DNA of 64,000 bases, taken from contig NZ_JADWMY010000003.1 of assembly GCF_015767275.1 (NCBI RefSeq), positions 1 to 64,000 on the forward strand, in the 5' to 3' direction. Position 1 is the stretch's first letter; every line of letters begins with the position of its first letter. A program made the position numbers and the translations under genes. Under the pieces are notes generated by a model. That model was not told the DNA's origin. It saw only the letters and a list, made by a program, of their open reading frames with translations, and ran no database searches. This DNA comes from Herbaspirillum sp. AP02. GTDB lineage: Bacteria > Pseudomonadota > Gammaproteobacteria > Burkholderiales > Burkholderiaceae_D. Of the stretch, positions 19,343 through 30,329 are shown piece by piece.

Positions 19343-20833
19343 TCAGTTTCCGGCCGTTTTCTGCTTCAGGCACAGCGTGAAGCGACTCCCCTGGCCTACC
19401 TGGCTCTGCACGCTGATGGCGCCTCCCATCAGGTGTGCCAGCTTCTGGCTCAGGTACAGGCCCTGGCCCATGCCATCGTGCTTGCGTGAGGCCGAGGCAT
19501 CGAGCTGGGTGAAGGCACGAAACAGTTTCTGCTGATCCTGCTCGCTGATGCCGCAGCCGCTATCCTGCACCTCGATGAAGGTGATGGTGCTGCCGTCGTG
19601 CGGCTGCTGGTGCCATCGCACCTGGACCTGCCCGTGCTCGGTGAACTTGATGGCATTGCCCACCAGGTTCAGCAGGATCTGCGCCAGCGCCCGACGGTTG
19701 GTGTGGATCACGGTTTCCCCTGTCGCCGGTTGCACTTCCAGCAGCAAGCCCTTCTTCGCAGCGGCAGGCCGCAGCGCGGCCACCGTTTCATCGATCAGTT
19801 GCGAACAGAGCAGGGCTTCGGGAATCAGGTCGGCGTCCTCGGTCTCCATGCGCGAGACATCCAGCAGGCTGGTGATCAGCCCCAGCAGGTGCTCGGCGCT
19901 GTCGTGCACGGTCTGCAACTGCTGTTCCTGTTCCAGCGTCAGCGGGCCACCCATGCGGGTGAGCAGGATGTCGGTGAAGCCGAGGATGGCATTGAGCGGG
20001 GTGCGCAGTTCATGCGAGGTATTGGCCAGGAAGCGGTTGCGCGACTCCATGGCTTCCTGCAGGGCGCGGTTCTTTTCGGCCAGGTCTTCTTCGATGCGCT
20101 TGCGGTCGCTGATGTCGCGCACCGCGATCAGCAGGAAGGTCTCGCCTTCCACCACCAGCGGACTGAGGCTGACGTCGACCGGGAACTCGCTGCCATTGCG
20201 CTTCAATCCACACAGGTCGGGTGTGGGGTTGTGGGCCGGGGCGGCGGCATGGTTCAGGTAGGTCACCAGGTTCTGCGCGTGCATGGCCAGAAAGCGCTGC
20301 GGAATGAGCACATCGATGGCGCAGCCGGTCAGCTCGGCCACCTCCCAGTCGAACAATTCGCCGGCCCGGCGGTTGGCCAGCACGATGCGGTCCAGCGCGT
20401 TGACTACGACGATGCCGTCCGGCAGCGAATCGTAGAGGCCGTGCACGCTGGCGGCGATCAGGCTGATGTCGCGCAGCACGGTGGCCTGGCTGATATCGCG
20501 CTTGCAGGACAGGACGTATTGCGGATGGCCCTGCTCGTCGCGCAACAGCTTGTTGGACACCGACAGGTGCAGCAGCGAGCCATCCTTGCGACGCCGGATG
20601 GACTGGCACTCGGCCCGCCCCAGGCTGATGGTATCGGCAAAGACGCGGTCTTCCTCCAGCCGCCGTTCGGGCGGAACGATGAAGTCCGAGAGATGCTGGC
20701 TCATCACTTCCTGGGCGGCATAACCGAAGATCTGTTCAGCGCAGCGGTTCCAGTAGATCACCCGGCCTTGCATGTCCATCAGGACATAGGCGTCGGGTGC
20801 CTCACTGAGCAGCAGTTGTTCAAGCTGCAGCAT
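19343..20833 (-). CDS. PAS-PAS sensor histidine kinase
   Basis: A 496-residue kinase without transmembrane segments, so probably cytoplasmic. It has two PAS domains (~10-115 and ~130-245), the second with the PAC end LIAVRDISDRKRIEEDL. HisKA carries the phospho-acceptor His274 in NTSHELRTPLNAI, and the HATPase domain has N-box LNLVGNAIKF and G1 DSGCGIS. The G2 box reads GMGQGLYLS rather than the usual GTGLGLA, an unusual change that may alter ATP lid closure. It is the last gene of the four-gene cassette and overlaps the HDOD gene by 14 bp. No receiver domain is attached. Confidence 0.9.
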   Translation of the reverse strand: MLQLEQLLLSEAPDAYVLMDMQGRVIYWNRCAEQIFGYAAQEVMSQHLSDFIVPPERRLEEDRVFADTISLGRAECQSIRRRKDGSLLHLSVSNKLLRDEQGHPQYVLSCKRDISQATVLRDISLIAASVHGLYDSLPDGIVVVNALDRIVLANRRAGELFDWEVAELTGCAIDVLIPQRFLAMHAQNLVTYLNHAAAPAHNPTPDLCGLKRNGSEFPVDVSLSPLVVEGETFLLIAVRDISDRKRIEEDLAEKNRALQEAMESRNRFLANTSHELRTPLNAILGFTDILLTRMGGPLTLEQEQQLQTVHDSAEHLLGLITSLLDVSRMETEDADLIPEALLCSQLIDETVAALRPAAAKKGLLLEVQPATGETVIHTNRRALAQILLNLVGNAIKFTEHGQVQVRWHQQPHDGSTITFIEVQDSGCGISEQDQQKLFRAFTQLDASASRKHDGMGQGLYLSQKLAHLMGGAISVQSQVGQGSRFTLCLKQKTAGN

Positions 20834-21788
20834 CGTCGTCGTTGCCGGTTTGTTGCAGGCGCAGCAGCCGGTCGTGGACCTGCGCCGGCAGCCCTTGCCA
20901 GAGCGCCTTGCCGGCGATGTGCATGGTCTGGGTCCAGTCCTGCCAGTCTTCGCCGGCCTGCTGGTAGAGCTCGGGGAAATCGTGCGGTGCCAGCTGCAGT
21001 TGCGGCAGCGCCGTGGCGATTCTCTGCAGCGCGGCCTCGGCCAGTTGCGGTGCGCCGCAGCCCAGTTCGGCCATCGCCGACGACAGGTAGAGGGTCCAGA
21101 TGATTTCCAGCGGACGCGGCGCCGGCAAGGCCTCGGGCAGGCTCGGCGCCTCGTAGTGTAGGACGGCGTCGCAGAACAGTTCCGGAATCTTCCAGTCCTG
21201 CATCAGGGCTGCAGCGATGTTGAGGTGGTTGAAGCCGAACAGCGATTGCTCCATCGCCAGCTGGGCCGATGGCTCCAGCGCGCGTGGCAGCAGCGAGGAA
21301 TATCCGGTCGGATGCGCCGAGGCCAGGGTCAGCTTGCCGATGTTGGCCAGCAGCCCCGTGGTAAACATCTCGCCCAGCGGCGCCACCCGGGTATGTCCGC
21401 TGATGGCCTGGGCGCTGCAGGCCATGGCAAAGCTGTAGGCCCAGAAGGCCGGCAGCTTGAAGTTGGTGCAGGAGGCCGGCGCCGTGGTCTCGGCCAGCGA
21501 CAGCGCCAGGGCCAGCTGGCGTACCGCCTGCAGGCCCACCAGCAGCATGCTGTCCATGCTGACCGAGGCGATCGGTCGTACCCGGTGCGCATTGAGCACG
21601 TTGACGATGCGGATGATGCGCCCGGACAGGGCCGGATCGGCCTGCACCAGGTGGATCAGTTCGGCCATGTCGGGATCGTCCTGCGCGCACAGGCGCATGA
21701 TGGTCAGGCGCACCCCGCCCGGCGAAGGCAGGGCCTGGGCGCTCCTGAGCTTCTCGAACAGGGTCGGTTCAATGAAGGTCAGCATCAT
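20820..21788 (-). CDS. HDOD-domain signalling protein
   Basis: A 322-residue protein whose central ~200 residues match the HDOD domain, a degenerate relative of HD hydrolases used as a regulatory module (LRSAQALPSPGGVRLTIM, then DPALSGRIIRIVNVLN). The canonical HD pair is absent, as is typical. There is no EAL domain. HDOD proteins are often encoded beside c-di-GMP and two-component genes. It overlaps the upstream HD-GYP gene by ATGA and the downstream kinase by 14 bp, so translation is coupled. The function here is inferred to be scaffolding or regulation of the phosphodiesterase or kinases. Confidence 0.85.
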   Translation of the reverse strand: MMLTFIEPTLFEKLRSAQALPSPGGVRLTIMRLCAQDDPDMAELIHLVQADPALSGRIIRIVNVLNAHRVRPIASVSMDSMLLVGLQAVRQLALALSLAETTAPASCTNFKLPAFWAYSFAMACSAQAISGHTRVAPLGEMFTTGLLANIGKLTLASAHPTGYSSLLPRALEPSAQLAMEQSLFGFNHLNIAAALMQDWKIPELFCDAVLHYEAPSLPEALPAPRPLEIIWTLYLSSAMAELGCGAPQLAEAALQRIATALPQLQLAPHDFPELYQQAGEDWQDWTQTMHIAGKALWQGLPAQVHDRLLRLQQTGNDDDAAA

Positions 21789-22818
21789 TTGCTTTCCTGG
21801 TAGCGGTTGTGGATATCAAGCACATCGTCCCAGCCGGCGAAGAAGGCGTCTACGCAGCGCGGGTCGAAGTGGGTGCCGGCATTGTCGCGCAGATAGCGCG
21901 AGGCGTCTTCCAGGTTCCAGCCTTTTTTGTAGGGGCGCGTCGAGGTCAGCGCATCGAACACGTCGGCCACGGCCACGATGCGGCCGTAGAGCGGGATGTC
22001 CTCGCCCTTGAGACCGTTCGGGTAGCCGCTGCCATCCCACTTCTCATGATGGGTGCGGGCGATCTGCGAGGCCGTCTGCAGCAGCGGGGAAGGGCTGTCG
22101 CGCAGAATGTCGGCGCCGATCTGGGCATGCAGGCGCATGACCTTGAGCTCTTCCTCATCCAGCCGTCCGGGTTTGAGCAGGATATGGTCGGGAATGCCCA
22201 TCTTGCCGATGTCGTGCATCGGCGCCGCACTGAACAGCAGGTCCTGTTCTTCCTGGGGCAGACCCATCTGCGCGGCGATGATGCGGGTGTAGTTGGACAT
22301 GCGCAGCAGGTGCTCGCCGGTCTCCGGGTCGCGATAGCCGGCCGCGCGCGCCAGCAGGTCCATGGAATTCAGCGCCAGGGTATTGCTCTGGTGCGACTTC
22401 TGTTCCACTTCCTCGGCCAGGTGTTCGATCTTCTGGCTCATGGCCAGCTGCGACTTGCGCATGGCCAGCATGTTCTTGACCCGCGCCAGGAGTTCCACCC
22501 GGTTCACCGGTTTGGAGAGGAAATCGTTGGCCGTCATCTGCAGCGCCTGGTGGCGTACCTGCAGGCCCATGTCGGCGGTGATCATGATGACCGGTGTCAT
22601 TTCCTGGCCCGGCATGGCGCGAAAGCGCGACAGGAAGCCCAGACCATCCATGCCCGGCATCATGTAGTCCAGCAGGATCAGGTCGGGCTCGTGCGAGCCG
22701 CACCAGTCCAGCGCCTCATAGGCATCGGGACAGGTGCTGATGCTGGTATCGGGCAACTGCGCCAGCATGTGCGTGAAAAGTGAAAGATTGGTCTTGTCGT
22801 CGTCGACGATCAGTATTT

Positions 22819-22822
<4 letters not shown>
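21785..22822 (-). CDS. Response regulator with HD-GYP c-di-GMP phosphodiesterase domain
   Basis: A 345-residue RpfG-type regulator. The receiver domain (1-~120) has VDDDKTN and phospho-acceptor Asp52 in LLDYMMPGMDG. A helical linker follows, then an HD-GYP domain (~150-345) with the metal-binding MHDIGKMGIPD, the HHEKWDGSGYPNGL signature and VAVADVFDALTS. All the catalytic motif residues are present, so it should hydrolyse cyclic di-GMP. The start overlaps the hybrid kinase stop (ATGA), and the stop overlaps the HDOD start (ATGA). Confidence 0.93.
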
Positions 22823-24987
<2,165 letters not shown>

Positions 24988-25373
24988 GAAATGTTCTCCA
25001 TGGTTCTTTGACTCCGATGGTGGCTGGGAGGGGTGAGGGGGTGCGGAATCGCCCGCCCCTGGTCCAGGATATTGAAATCAATTATAACGAATTGAATTAA
25101 CAAATTGTGAAAATTGCTTTATTCGTTCGCATTCTAGCCACGGACTGTCGTCAGGAATCAGCAGGAAGAAGTTGTCAGATTTGATGGCTGTAAGCCGAGA
25201 GGCCTTTGGAGAAGCCGCTCTGCTGCCAATGGAACGACAATCGATGGTAAAAAAATCAACTACATTGATTTGTGTTGTCAAATTAATTTAATTGATTTAA
25301 TCGGTAAATTTATTTAAAATTGATTCATCGTCGAAAAATGCAGTAGCCCATCCAAAGGCAAGGAACCTGCGAT
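24988..25373. other. AT-rich intergenic island upstream of the signalling cassette
   Basis: A 386-bp gap that is markedly AT-rich from ~25070 to 25330, with runs such as AATTAATTTAATTGATTTAA, in a window that is otherwise GC-rich. It separates the minus-strand signalling cassette from a plus-strand small gene, so it likely holds divergent promoters and may attract an H-NS-like silencer. A minus-strand open frame of 67 codons (25281-25078) falls here but has no ribosome binding site or recognisable domain. Confidence 0.6.
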
Positions 25374-25670
25374 ATGAACAATCCCTCCTCGAAGGCGCTG
25401 GCCCGTCCGCATCTGCTGCGCTGGAGCGCCATGCTGCTGATCGTGGCACTGGTGCTGTGCAGTTGGTCTCGCCAGCAGTTGCAGGCCGCCACCACGGCGC
25501 GTCTGGCTGTCTCGGCCGTCGTGCCCACGCGCTGCAATGTGGTGGTGCAGATCGTCAACGGCACCGCTGCCGTCTCCAATACCTGCGGCGGGGTGATGGC
25601 CGGCAGCCCGGATGGACGGGCACTGCTGCTGGTGAACCAGCGCGAACGCTCGGTGCTGGTGGTGTACTGA
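25374..25670 (+). CDS. Small secreted or membrane-anchored protein, unknown function
   Basis: A 98-residue protein I do not recognise. It has a basic N-terminus, then a hydrophobic stretch (WSAMLLIVALVLCSW) ending near LQAATTA, consistent with a signal peptide. The mature part is about 55 residues with two cysteines (TRCNVVVQ and NTCGG) that could form a disulfide, within a beta-rich pattern slightly like the start of spore-coat-U/pilin-type domains. The ATG follows an AAGGAACC region. It stands alone between the signalling cassette and yajC, in an AT-rich context. Confidence 0.55.
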   Translation: MNNPSSKALARPHLLRWSAMLLIVALVLCSWSRQQLQAATTARLAVSAVVPTRCNVVVQIVNGTAAVSNTCGGVMAGSPDGRALLLVNQRERSVLVVY

Positions 25671-25687
25671 TCGCCGACCGCATTCCT

Positions 25688-25723
25688 GACCTGATTTCCG
25701 ACCTGATTCTCGACCTGATTCCC
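25688..25723 (+). repeat. 12-bp tandem repeat, three units
   Basis: Three consecutive copies of GACCTGATTYYC (25688-25699, 25700-25711, 25712-25723), with a decayed partial copy on each side. It lies just after the small secreted-protein gene. The function is unknown. Confidence 0.7.
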
Positions 25724-25854
25724 GACCGGTCCTGATCCCGCCCGCCACGGCGGCTCCTGCTGCGCGCCCATCCACGGCGCCGGCCATGAAAATAGCCATT
25801 TCTCCCTTGATCTGCTGCAAGACGTCCCGATTTGGCGTCATAGCGCTGGTGCAG

Positions 25855-25863
25855 TGCTAGAAT
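25855..25863 (+). promoter_or_regulatory. Extended -10 promoter for yajC-secDF
   Basis: TGC followed by TAGAAT (25858-25863) is an extended -10 element about 35 bp before the yajC GTG start. No good -35 is visible. The operon is cut off from tgt here, so it needs its own promoter. Confidence 0.45.
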
Positions 25864-25898
25864 GCAGGGCTATTTTTAATCAACCTTTGGAGCCTTAC

Positions 25899-26231
25899 GT
25901 GTTTATTTCCGACGCATACGCGCAAACGGCCGCAGCAGCCCCTGGTGGCGCGATGGGCAACCTGGCCAGCTTCCTGCCGATCATCCTGATGTTCGTGGTG
26001 TTGTACTTCCTGATGATCCGCCCGCAGATGAAGCGTCAGAAAGAACAGAAATCCATGATGGATGCCCTGGGTAAGGGCGACGAAGTGGTCACTTCCGGTG
26101 GCATGCTGGGTCGCATCACCAAGGTGGCCGATGGCTACATCACCATCGAAGTGGCTGAAGGTACCGAAGTGGTCGTGCAAAAGGGCGCAGTCACCACCCT
26201 GCTGCCGAAGGGCACCATCAAGGGCCTGTAA
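25899..26231 (+). CDS. yajC: Preprotein translocase subunit YajC
   Basis: A 110-residue single-pass membrane protein of the SecDF-YajC complex. The family start FISDAYAQTAAAAPGG is followed by one transmembrane helix (FLPIILMFVVLYFLMIRPQM) and a cytoplasmic domain with DEVVTSGGMLGRI. GTG at 25899 is chosen because the conserved N-terminus begins there and GGAG lies six bases upstream; the longer in-frame ATG start at 25854 adds unrelated residues. Confidence 0.95.
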   Translation: MFISDAYAQTAAAAPGGAMGNLASFLPIILMFVVLYFLMIRPQMKRQKEQKSMMDALGKGDEVVTSGGMLGRITKVADGYITIEVAEGTEVVVQKGAVTTLLPKGTIKGL

Positions 26232-26271
26232 TGGCCTGACCGGTTCTGTCGGCCCGCATGCCGTCGAACCC

Positions 26272-26302
26272 ATGGGCGCATCGCTGATGCGCCCATCTTG
26301 TT
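26272..26302 (+). terminator. Hairpin between yajC and secD
   Basis: A perfect 11-bp ATGGGCGCATC/GATGCGCCCAT stem with a 3-base loop, followed by CTTGTT. The T-tract is weak, so it is more likely an attenuator or an RNA-stability element than a full stop. A second inverted repeat, AGAACCC/GGGTTCT, follows at 26303-26334. Confidence 0.5.
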
Positions 26303-26386
26303 AGAACCCTGCGGTTTTTCCACCCGGGTTCTGAACAGGGCGGCAGGTCCCTGCCGTCCTCTCCCGCAAGCACGAAGCACAAGACC

Positions 26387-28291
26387 ATGAATCGTTACTC
26401 TCTCTGGAAATACGCACTGATCGTCCTGGCCCTGCTGTTCGGCGTGATCTATACCGTCCCGAACTTCTTCGGTGAGTCCCCCGCGGTGCAGATCAGCAGC
26501 GCCAAGTCGACCCTGAAGGTCGAACCCGCCGTAGCCGGCCGGGTGGATCAGATCCTGAAACAAGGCAATCTCGGCGCAGAGAGTGTGGCGTTCGACAACA
26601 CCGGTTCGCAGCCCTCGGTGCGCGCGCGTTTCGCCTCCACCGACATCCAGTTCAAGGCCAAGGCCCTGCTGGAAAAGGAACTCAATACCGACCCCAGCGA
26701 CCCGACCTACATCGTCGCCTTCAACCTGCTGCCCAATACTCCGCAGTGGTTGCAGAGCCTGCACGCCTTCCCGATGTACCTGGGCCTGGACTTGCGCGGC
26801 GGCGTGCACTTCCTGATGCAGGTCGATGTCAAGGCCATCGTCAACAAGCGTCTGCAAGGTCTGCAAGCCAGCGTGCGCGGCCTGCTGCGCGACAAGAACA
26901 TCCGCCACAGCGGCATCAACCGCAACGGCGACAGCATCGAGATTTCCTTCCGTGACGCCGATACCCGCAGCAAGGCCCGCGCTGCGCTGGGCGAGTTGCA
27001 GGAAATGCTGCTGACCGACGCCGGTACCGGCGACGACCTCAAGCTGGTCGGCACCTTGCGTCCGGAAGCCATCAAGCAGACCCAGGAAGACGGCGTCAAG
27101 CAGAACATCAGCACCCTGTCCAAGCGCGTCAACGAGCTGGGTGTGGCCGAGCCGCTGATCCAGCGCCAGGGCGCCGACCGCATCGTGGTCGAGCTGCCGG
27201 GCGTGCAGGACGTCTCGCGCGCCAAGGACATCATCGGCCGCACCGCCACCCTGGAAGTGCGCATGGTCGACGAGAGCGTGGTCCGTGGCACCGAAGAAAC
27301 CTCGGCCATCCCCTTCGGCTCCGAACTGTTCAAGATCGGCAAGGGCGCCCCGGTGGTGTTGAACAAGGAACCGGTGCTGACCGGCGACTACATCTCCAAC
27401 GCCTCGGCCAGCTTCGATGAAAACCACCAGCCGGCGGTCAGTATCGACTTGAACGGCGACGGCGGCCGCAAGATGCGCGAAGCCACCCGCGACAAGGTGG
27501 GCAAGGCCATGGCCATCGTCCTGTTCGAAAAGGGCAAGGGCGAAGTCCTGACCGTAGCCACCATCCGTTCCGAACTCGGTTCGCGCTTCCAGATCACCGG
27601 CATGGGTTCGCCCGAGGGCGCGAGCGACCTGGCCCTGCTGCTGCGCGCCGGCTCCCTGGCCGCACCGATGGACATCATCGAGGAACGCACCATCGGCCCG
27701 CAACTGGGCGCCGACAACATCAAGAAGGGCTTCGACTCGGTGCTCTACGGCTTCCTGGCGATGGCCATCTTCATGATGATCTACTACCAGCTGTTCGGTT
27801 TCTTCAGCGCCCTGGCGCTGTCGGTGAACGTGCTGCTGCTGGTGGCGCTGCTGTCGACGCTGCAGGTGACGCTGACCCTGCCGGGTATCGCCGCCATCGC
27901 GCTGGCACTGGGCATGGCGATCGACTCCAACGTGCTGATCAACGAACGCATCCGTGAAGAACTGCGCGCCGGCAATTCACCCCAGGCTGCCATCGCCGCC
28001 GGTTTCGACCGCGCCTGGGCGACCATCCTCGACTCCAACGTGACCACCCTGATCGCCGGCCTGGCGCTGCTGATCTTCGGTTCCGGCGCCATTCGCGGCT
28101 TTGCCGTGGTGCACTGCCTGGGCATCCTGACCTCGATGTTCTCGGCCGTGTTCTTCTCGCGCGGTGTGGTCAACCTCTGGTATGGCCGCAAGAAGCGCCT
28201 GACGGGCCTGGCCATCGGCCAGATCTGGAAGCCGGAAGGTGAGGTGCTCTCCACCTCCGGCAAGGCTTCCGCCAAGCGCGACGTCAAGTAA
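26387..28291 (+). CDS. secD: Protein translocase subunit SecD
   Basis: A 634-residue RND-superfamily protein that with SecF uses the proton gradient to pull preproteins through SecYEG. One N-terminal transmembrane helix comes first, then a large periplasmic region (~30-455) starting with the family motif LGLDLRGGVHFLMQVD. Five C-terminal transmembrane helices contain ALALGMAIDSNVLINERIRE. Length and domain order are normal. It lies 155 bp after yajC and 84 bp before secF. Confidence 0.97.
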   Translation: MNRYSLWKYALIVLALLFGVIYTVPNFFGESPAVQISSAKSTLKVEPAVAGRVDQILKQGNLGAESVAFDNTGSQPSVRARFASTDIQFKAKALLEKELNTDPSDPTYIVAFNLLPNTPQWLQSLHAFPMYLGLDLRGGVHFLMQVDVKAIVNKRLQGLQASVRGLLRDKNIRHSGINRNGDSIEISFRDADTRSKARAALGELQEMLLTDAGTGDDLKLVGTLRPEAIKQTQEDGVKQNISTLSKRVNELGVAEPLIQRQGADRIVVELPGVQDVSRAKDIIGRTATLEVRMVDESVVRGTEETSAIPFGSELFKIGKGAPVVLNKEPVLTGDYISNASASFDENHQPAVSIDLNGDGGRKMREATRDKVGKAMAIVLFEKGKGEVLTVATIRSELGSRFQITGMGSPEGASDLALLLRAGSLAAPMDIIEERTIGPQLGADNIKKGFDSVLYGFLAMAIFMMIYYQLFGFFSALALSVNVLLLVALLSTLQVTLTLPGIAAIALALGMAIDSNVLINERIREELRAGNSPQAAIAAGFDRAWATILDSNVTTLIAGLALLIFGSGAIRGFAVVHCLGILTSMFSAVFFSRGVVNLWYGRKKRLTGLAIGQIWKPEGEVLSTSGKASAKRDVK

Positions 28292-28330
28292 GCGCCTGCT
28301 CACCCGAAACAGCAGCCCAGCCAGATTTGA

Positions 28331-28360
28331 GCCGGTCGCCACCATCGTGACGCGACCGGC
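28331..28360 (+). promoter_or_regulatory. Hairpin just before the secF ribosome binding site
   Basis: GCCGGTCGC (28331-28339) and GCGACCGGC (28352-28360) form a perfect 9-bp stem ending four bases before the AAAGGA Shine-Dalgarno of secF. It may stabilise the 3' part of the mRNA or tune SecF translation. Confidence 0.45.
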
Positions 28361-28375
28361 ACCGAAAGGATAGTG

Positions 28376-29320
28376 ATGGAATTTTTCCGCATCAAAAAAG
28401 ATATTCCCTTCATGCGTCACGCCCTGATCTTCAATGCGATCTCGGCGCTGACCTTCGTGGCCGCGGTGTTCTTCCTGTTCTCCAAGGGATTGCACTTCTC
28501 CATCGAATTCACTGGCGGCACGGTCATGGAAGTGGCCTACAACAAGCCGGCGGACCTGGAAAAGATCCGCAAGTCCATTGAAGGACTGGGTTATCGCGAC
28601 ACCCTGGTACAAAGCTTTGGCACCGCCCAGGACGTGATGATCCGCCTGCCCGCGCAGGCCGGCGTGAATGCCAGCCAGCAGAGCGAGAAGGTCAATACCG
28701 CGCTCAAGGCGGAAGACCCGGACGTGCGCCTGCAACGGGTGGAATTCGTCGGTCCGCAGGTGGGTGACGAGCTGGCCCATGACGGCCTGCTGGCGCTGGG
28801 CATGGTGGTGCTGGGCATCGTGATCTACCTGGCCTTCCGCTTCGAATGGAAGTTCGCGGTGGCGGCGGTGATCGCCAACCTGCACGACATCATCATCATC
28901 CTGGGCTTCTTCGCCTTCTTCCAGTGGGAATTCTCGCTCACCGTGCTGGCCGCCATCCTGGCCGTGCTGGGGTATTCGGTCAACGAATCGGTGGTGGTCT
29001 TCGACCGGGTGCGTGAAGCCTTCCGTGATCGCCGCTTCGGCAAGCTGTCCGCGCCGGAAGTGTTGAACCACGCCATCACCAGCACCATGTCGCGTACCGT
29101 CATCACCCACGGCAGCACCGAAATGATGGTGCTGGCGATGTTCTTCTTCGGTGGCCCGACGCTGCACTACTTCGCCCTGGCGCTGACCATCGGCATCCTG
29201 TTCGGTATCTATTCGTCGGTGTTCGTCGCCGCCGCCCTGGCCATGTGGCTGGGCGTCAAGCGCGAAGACCTGATCAAGCCGGTCAAGGTCAAGGACGAGA
29301 ACGGCGGCGCCGTGGTCTGA
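28376..29320 (+). CDS. secF: Protein translocase subunit SecF
   Basis: A 314-residue partner of SecD with six transmembrane helices. The family segments SIEFTGGTVMEV in the first periplasmic loop and GYSVNESVVVFDRVRE in the membrane core are present. ATG at 28376 sits five bases after AAAGGA and is preferred over the adjacent GTG at 28373. A strong terminator follows. Confidence 0.97.
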   Translation: MEFFRIKKDIPFMRHALIFNAISALTFVAAVFFLFSKGLHFSIEFTGGTVMEVAYNKPADLEKIRKSIEGLGYRDTLVQSFGTAQDVMIRLPAQAGVNASQQSEKVNTALKAEDPDVRLQRVEFVGPQVGDELAHDGLLALGMVVLGIVIYLAFRFEWKFAVAAVIANLHDIIIILGFFAFFQWEFSLTVLAAILAVLGYSVNESVVVFDRVREAFRDRRFGKLSAPEVLNHAITSTMSRTVITHGSTEMMVLAMFFFGGPTLHYFALALTIGILFGIYSSVFVAAALAMWLGVKREDLIKPVKVKDENGGAVV

Positions 29321-29340
29321 TCCCGCGCCTCCGAAAATAA

Positions 29341-29372
29341 GGGCCGCAGCGTTCGCGCTGCGGCCCTTTTTC
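29341..29372 (+). terminator. Terminator of yajC-secD-secF
   Basis: GGGCCGCAGCG/CGCTGCGGCCC stem with a TTCG tetraloop and five T's, 20 bp after the secF stop. Confidence 0.92.
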
Positions 29373-29444
29373 ATGAGAATCCCATAAAGCCGGGATAATG
29401 CTTTATTTCACCCTATCGCATCACCGAATGACGTTTTTTTGATC

Positions 29445-30311
29445 ATGAGCACATCCACCGACCTGCACGATATCGACTATGAACGCCGCTTCGGCGGCGT
29501 GGCCCGCCTGTATGGCGCCGCCGCCCTGCAACGCTTTGGCCGGGCGCGGGTGTGCGTGGTCGGGGTAGGGGGCGTGGGATCGTGGATCGTCGAGGCACTG
29601 GCGCGCAGCGCCATCGGCCATCTCACCCTGATCGACCTGGACAACCTGGCCGAATCCAACGTCAACCGCCAGATCCACGCCCTCACCGAGACCCTGGGCA
29701 AGGCCAAGGTCACGGCCCTGCATGAGCGTATCCGGCAGATCAATCCGACCTGCGTGGTGACCGAGGTGGAGGATTTCGTCGATCCCGAGAATGTGGAGCA
29801 GATGCTGGGCGGCGGCCGTTTCGACTATGTCATCGATGCCATCGACAACGTCCCGGCCAAGGTCGCCATGATCGCCTGGTGCCGCAAGAACGGCATGCCC
29901 ATGGTCACCATTGGCAGTGCCGGCGGCCAGATCGATCCCACGCAGATTGAAATCCGCGATCTTTGCCGCACCGAGCAGGAACCGCTGCTGGCCAAGGTGC
30001 GCAAGCGCCTGCGCTCGCAGCACGGCTTTCCGCGCGGGACGAAGAACAAGTTCCACATCGATGCCGTGTTCTCCACCGAACCCCTGCGCTTCCCCGAGTT
30101 GACCGAGGGTGAGGTTTGCGAGGTCGCTCCGGCCGAAGACATGGATGTCGGCGAGGATGCCGCCGACAGCACGCAAGCCGGTGTTACTGGCCTCAATTGC
30201 GCCGGCTTTGGCTCGGCCATGGTGGTGACCGCTACCTTTGGCCTGGTGGCGGCCGCCCATGTGTTGAAGAAGCTGGCCGCACAGGCCGATATCGCTGCCG
30301 CAGCCGGGTGA
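29445..30311 (+). CDS. tcdA: tRNA threonylcarbamoyladenosine dehydratase
   Basis: A 288-residue E1-like (ThiF/MoeB superfamily) enzyme that cyclises t6A37 in tRNAs to ct6A with ATP. The nucleotide-binding motif VVGVGGVGSWIVEALARS is near residue 40, with LIDLDNLAESNVNRQ following. The C-terminal part (TGLNCAGFGSAMVVTATFG) fits the TcdA/CsdL group. ATG at 29445 is preferred over a TTG two codons upstream. It is convergent with the DMT transporter gene. Confidence 0.93.
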   Translation: MSTSTDLHDIDYERRFGGVARLYGAAALQRFGRARVCVVGVGGVGSWIVEALARSAIGHLTLIDLDNLAESNVNRQIHALTETLGKAKVTALHERIRQINPTCVVTEVEDFVDPENVEQMLGGGRFDYVIDAIDNVPAKVAMIAWCRKNGMPMVTIGSAGGQIDPTQIEIRDLCRTEQEPLLAKVRKRLRSQHGFPRGTKNKFHIDAVFSTEPLRFPELTEGEVCEVAPAEDMDVGEDAADSTQAGVTGLNCAGFGSAMVVTATFGLVAAAHVLKKLAAQADIAAAAG

Positions 30312-30329
30312 ACTGCAGGCCGTCAGCCC

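Noticed and set aside
25078..25281. 67-codon minus-strand frame in the AT-rich gap upstream of the hybrid kinase
   Set aside because: No ribosome binding site, no recognisable domain, and it lies where promoters are expected; kept only as a note.
26135..27703. 522-codon minus-strand open frame opposite secD
   Set aside because: Antisense shadow; SecD motifs are intact on the other strand.
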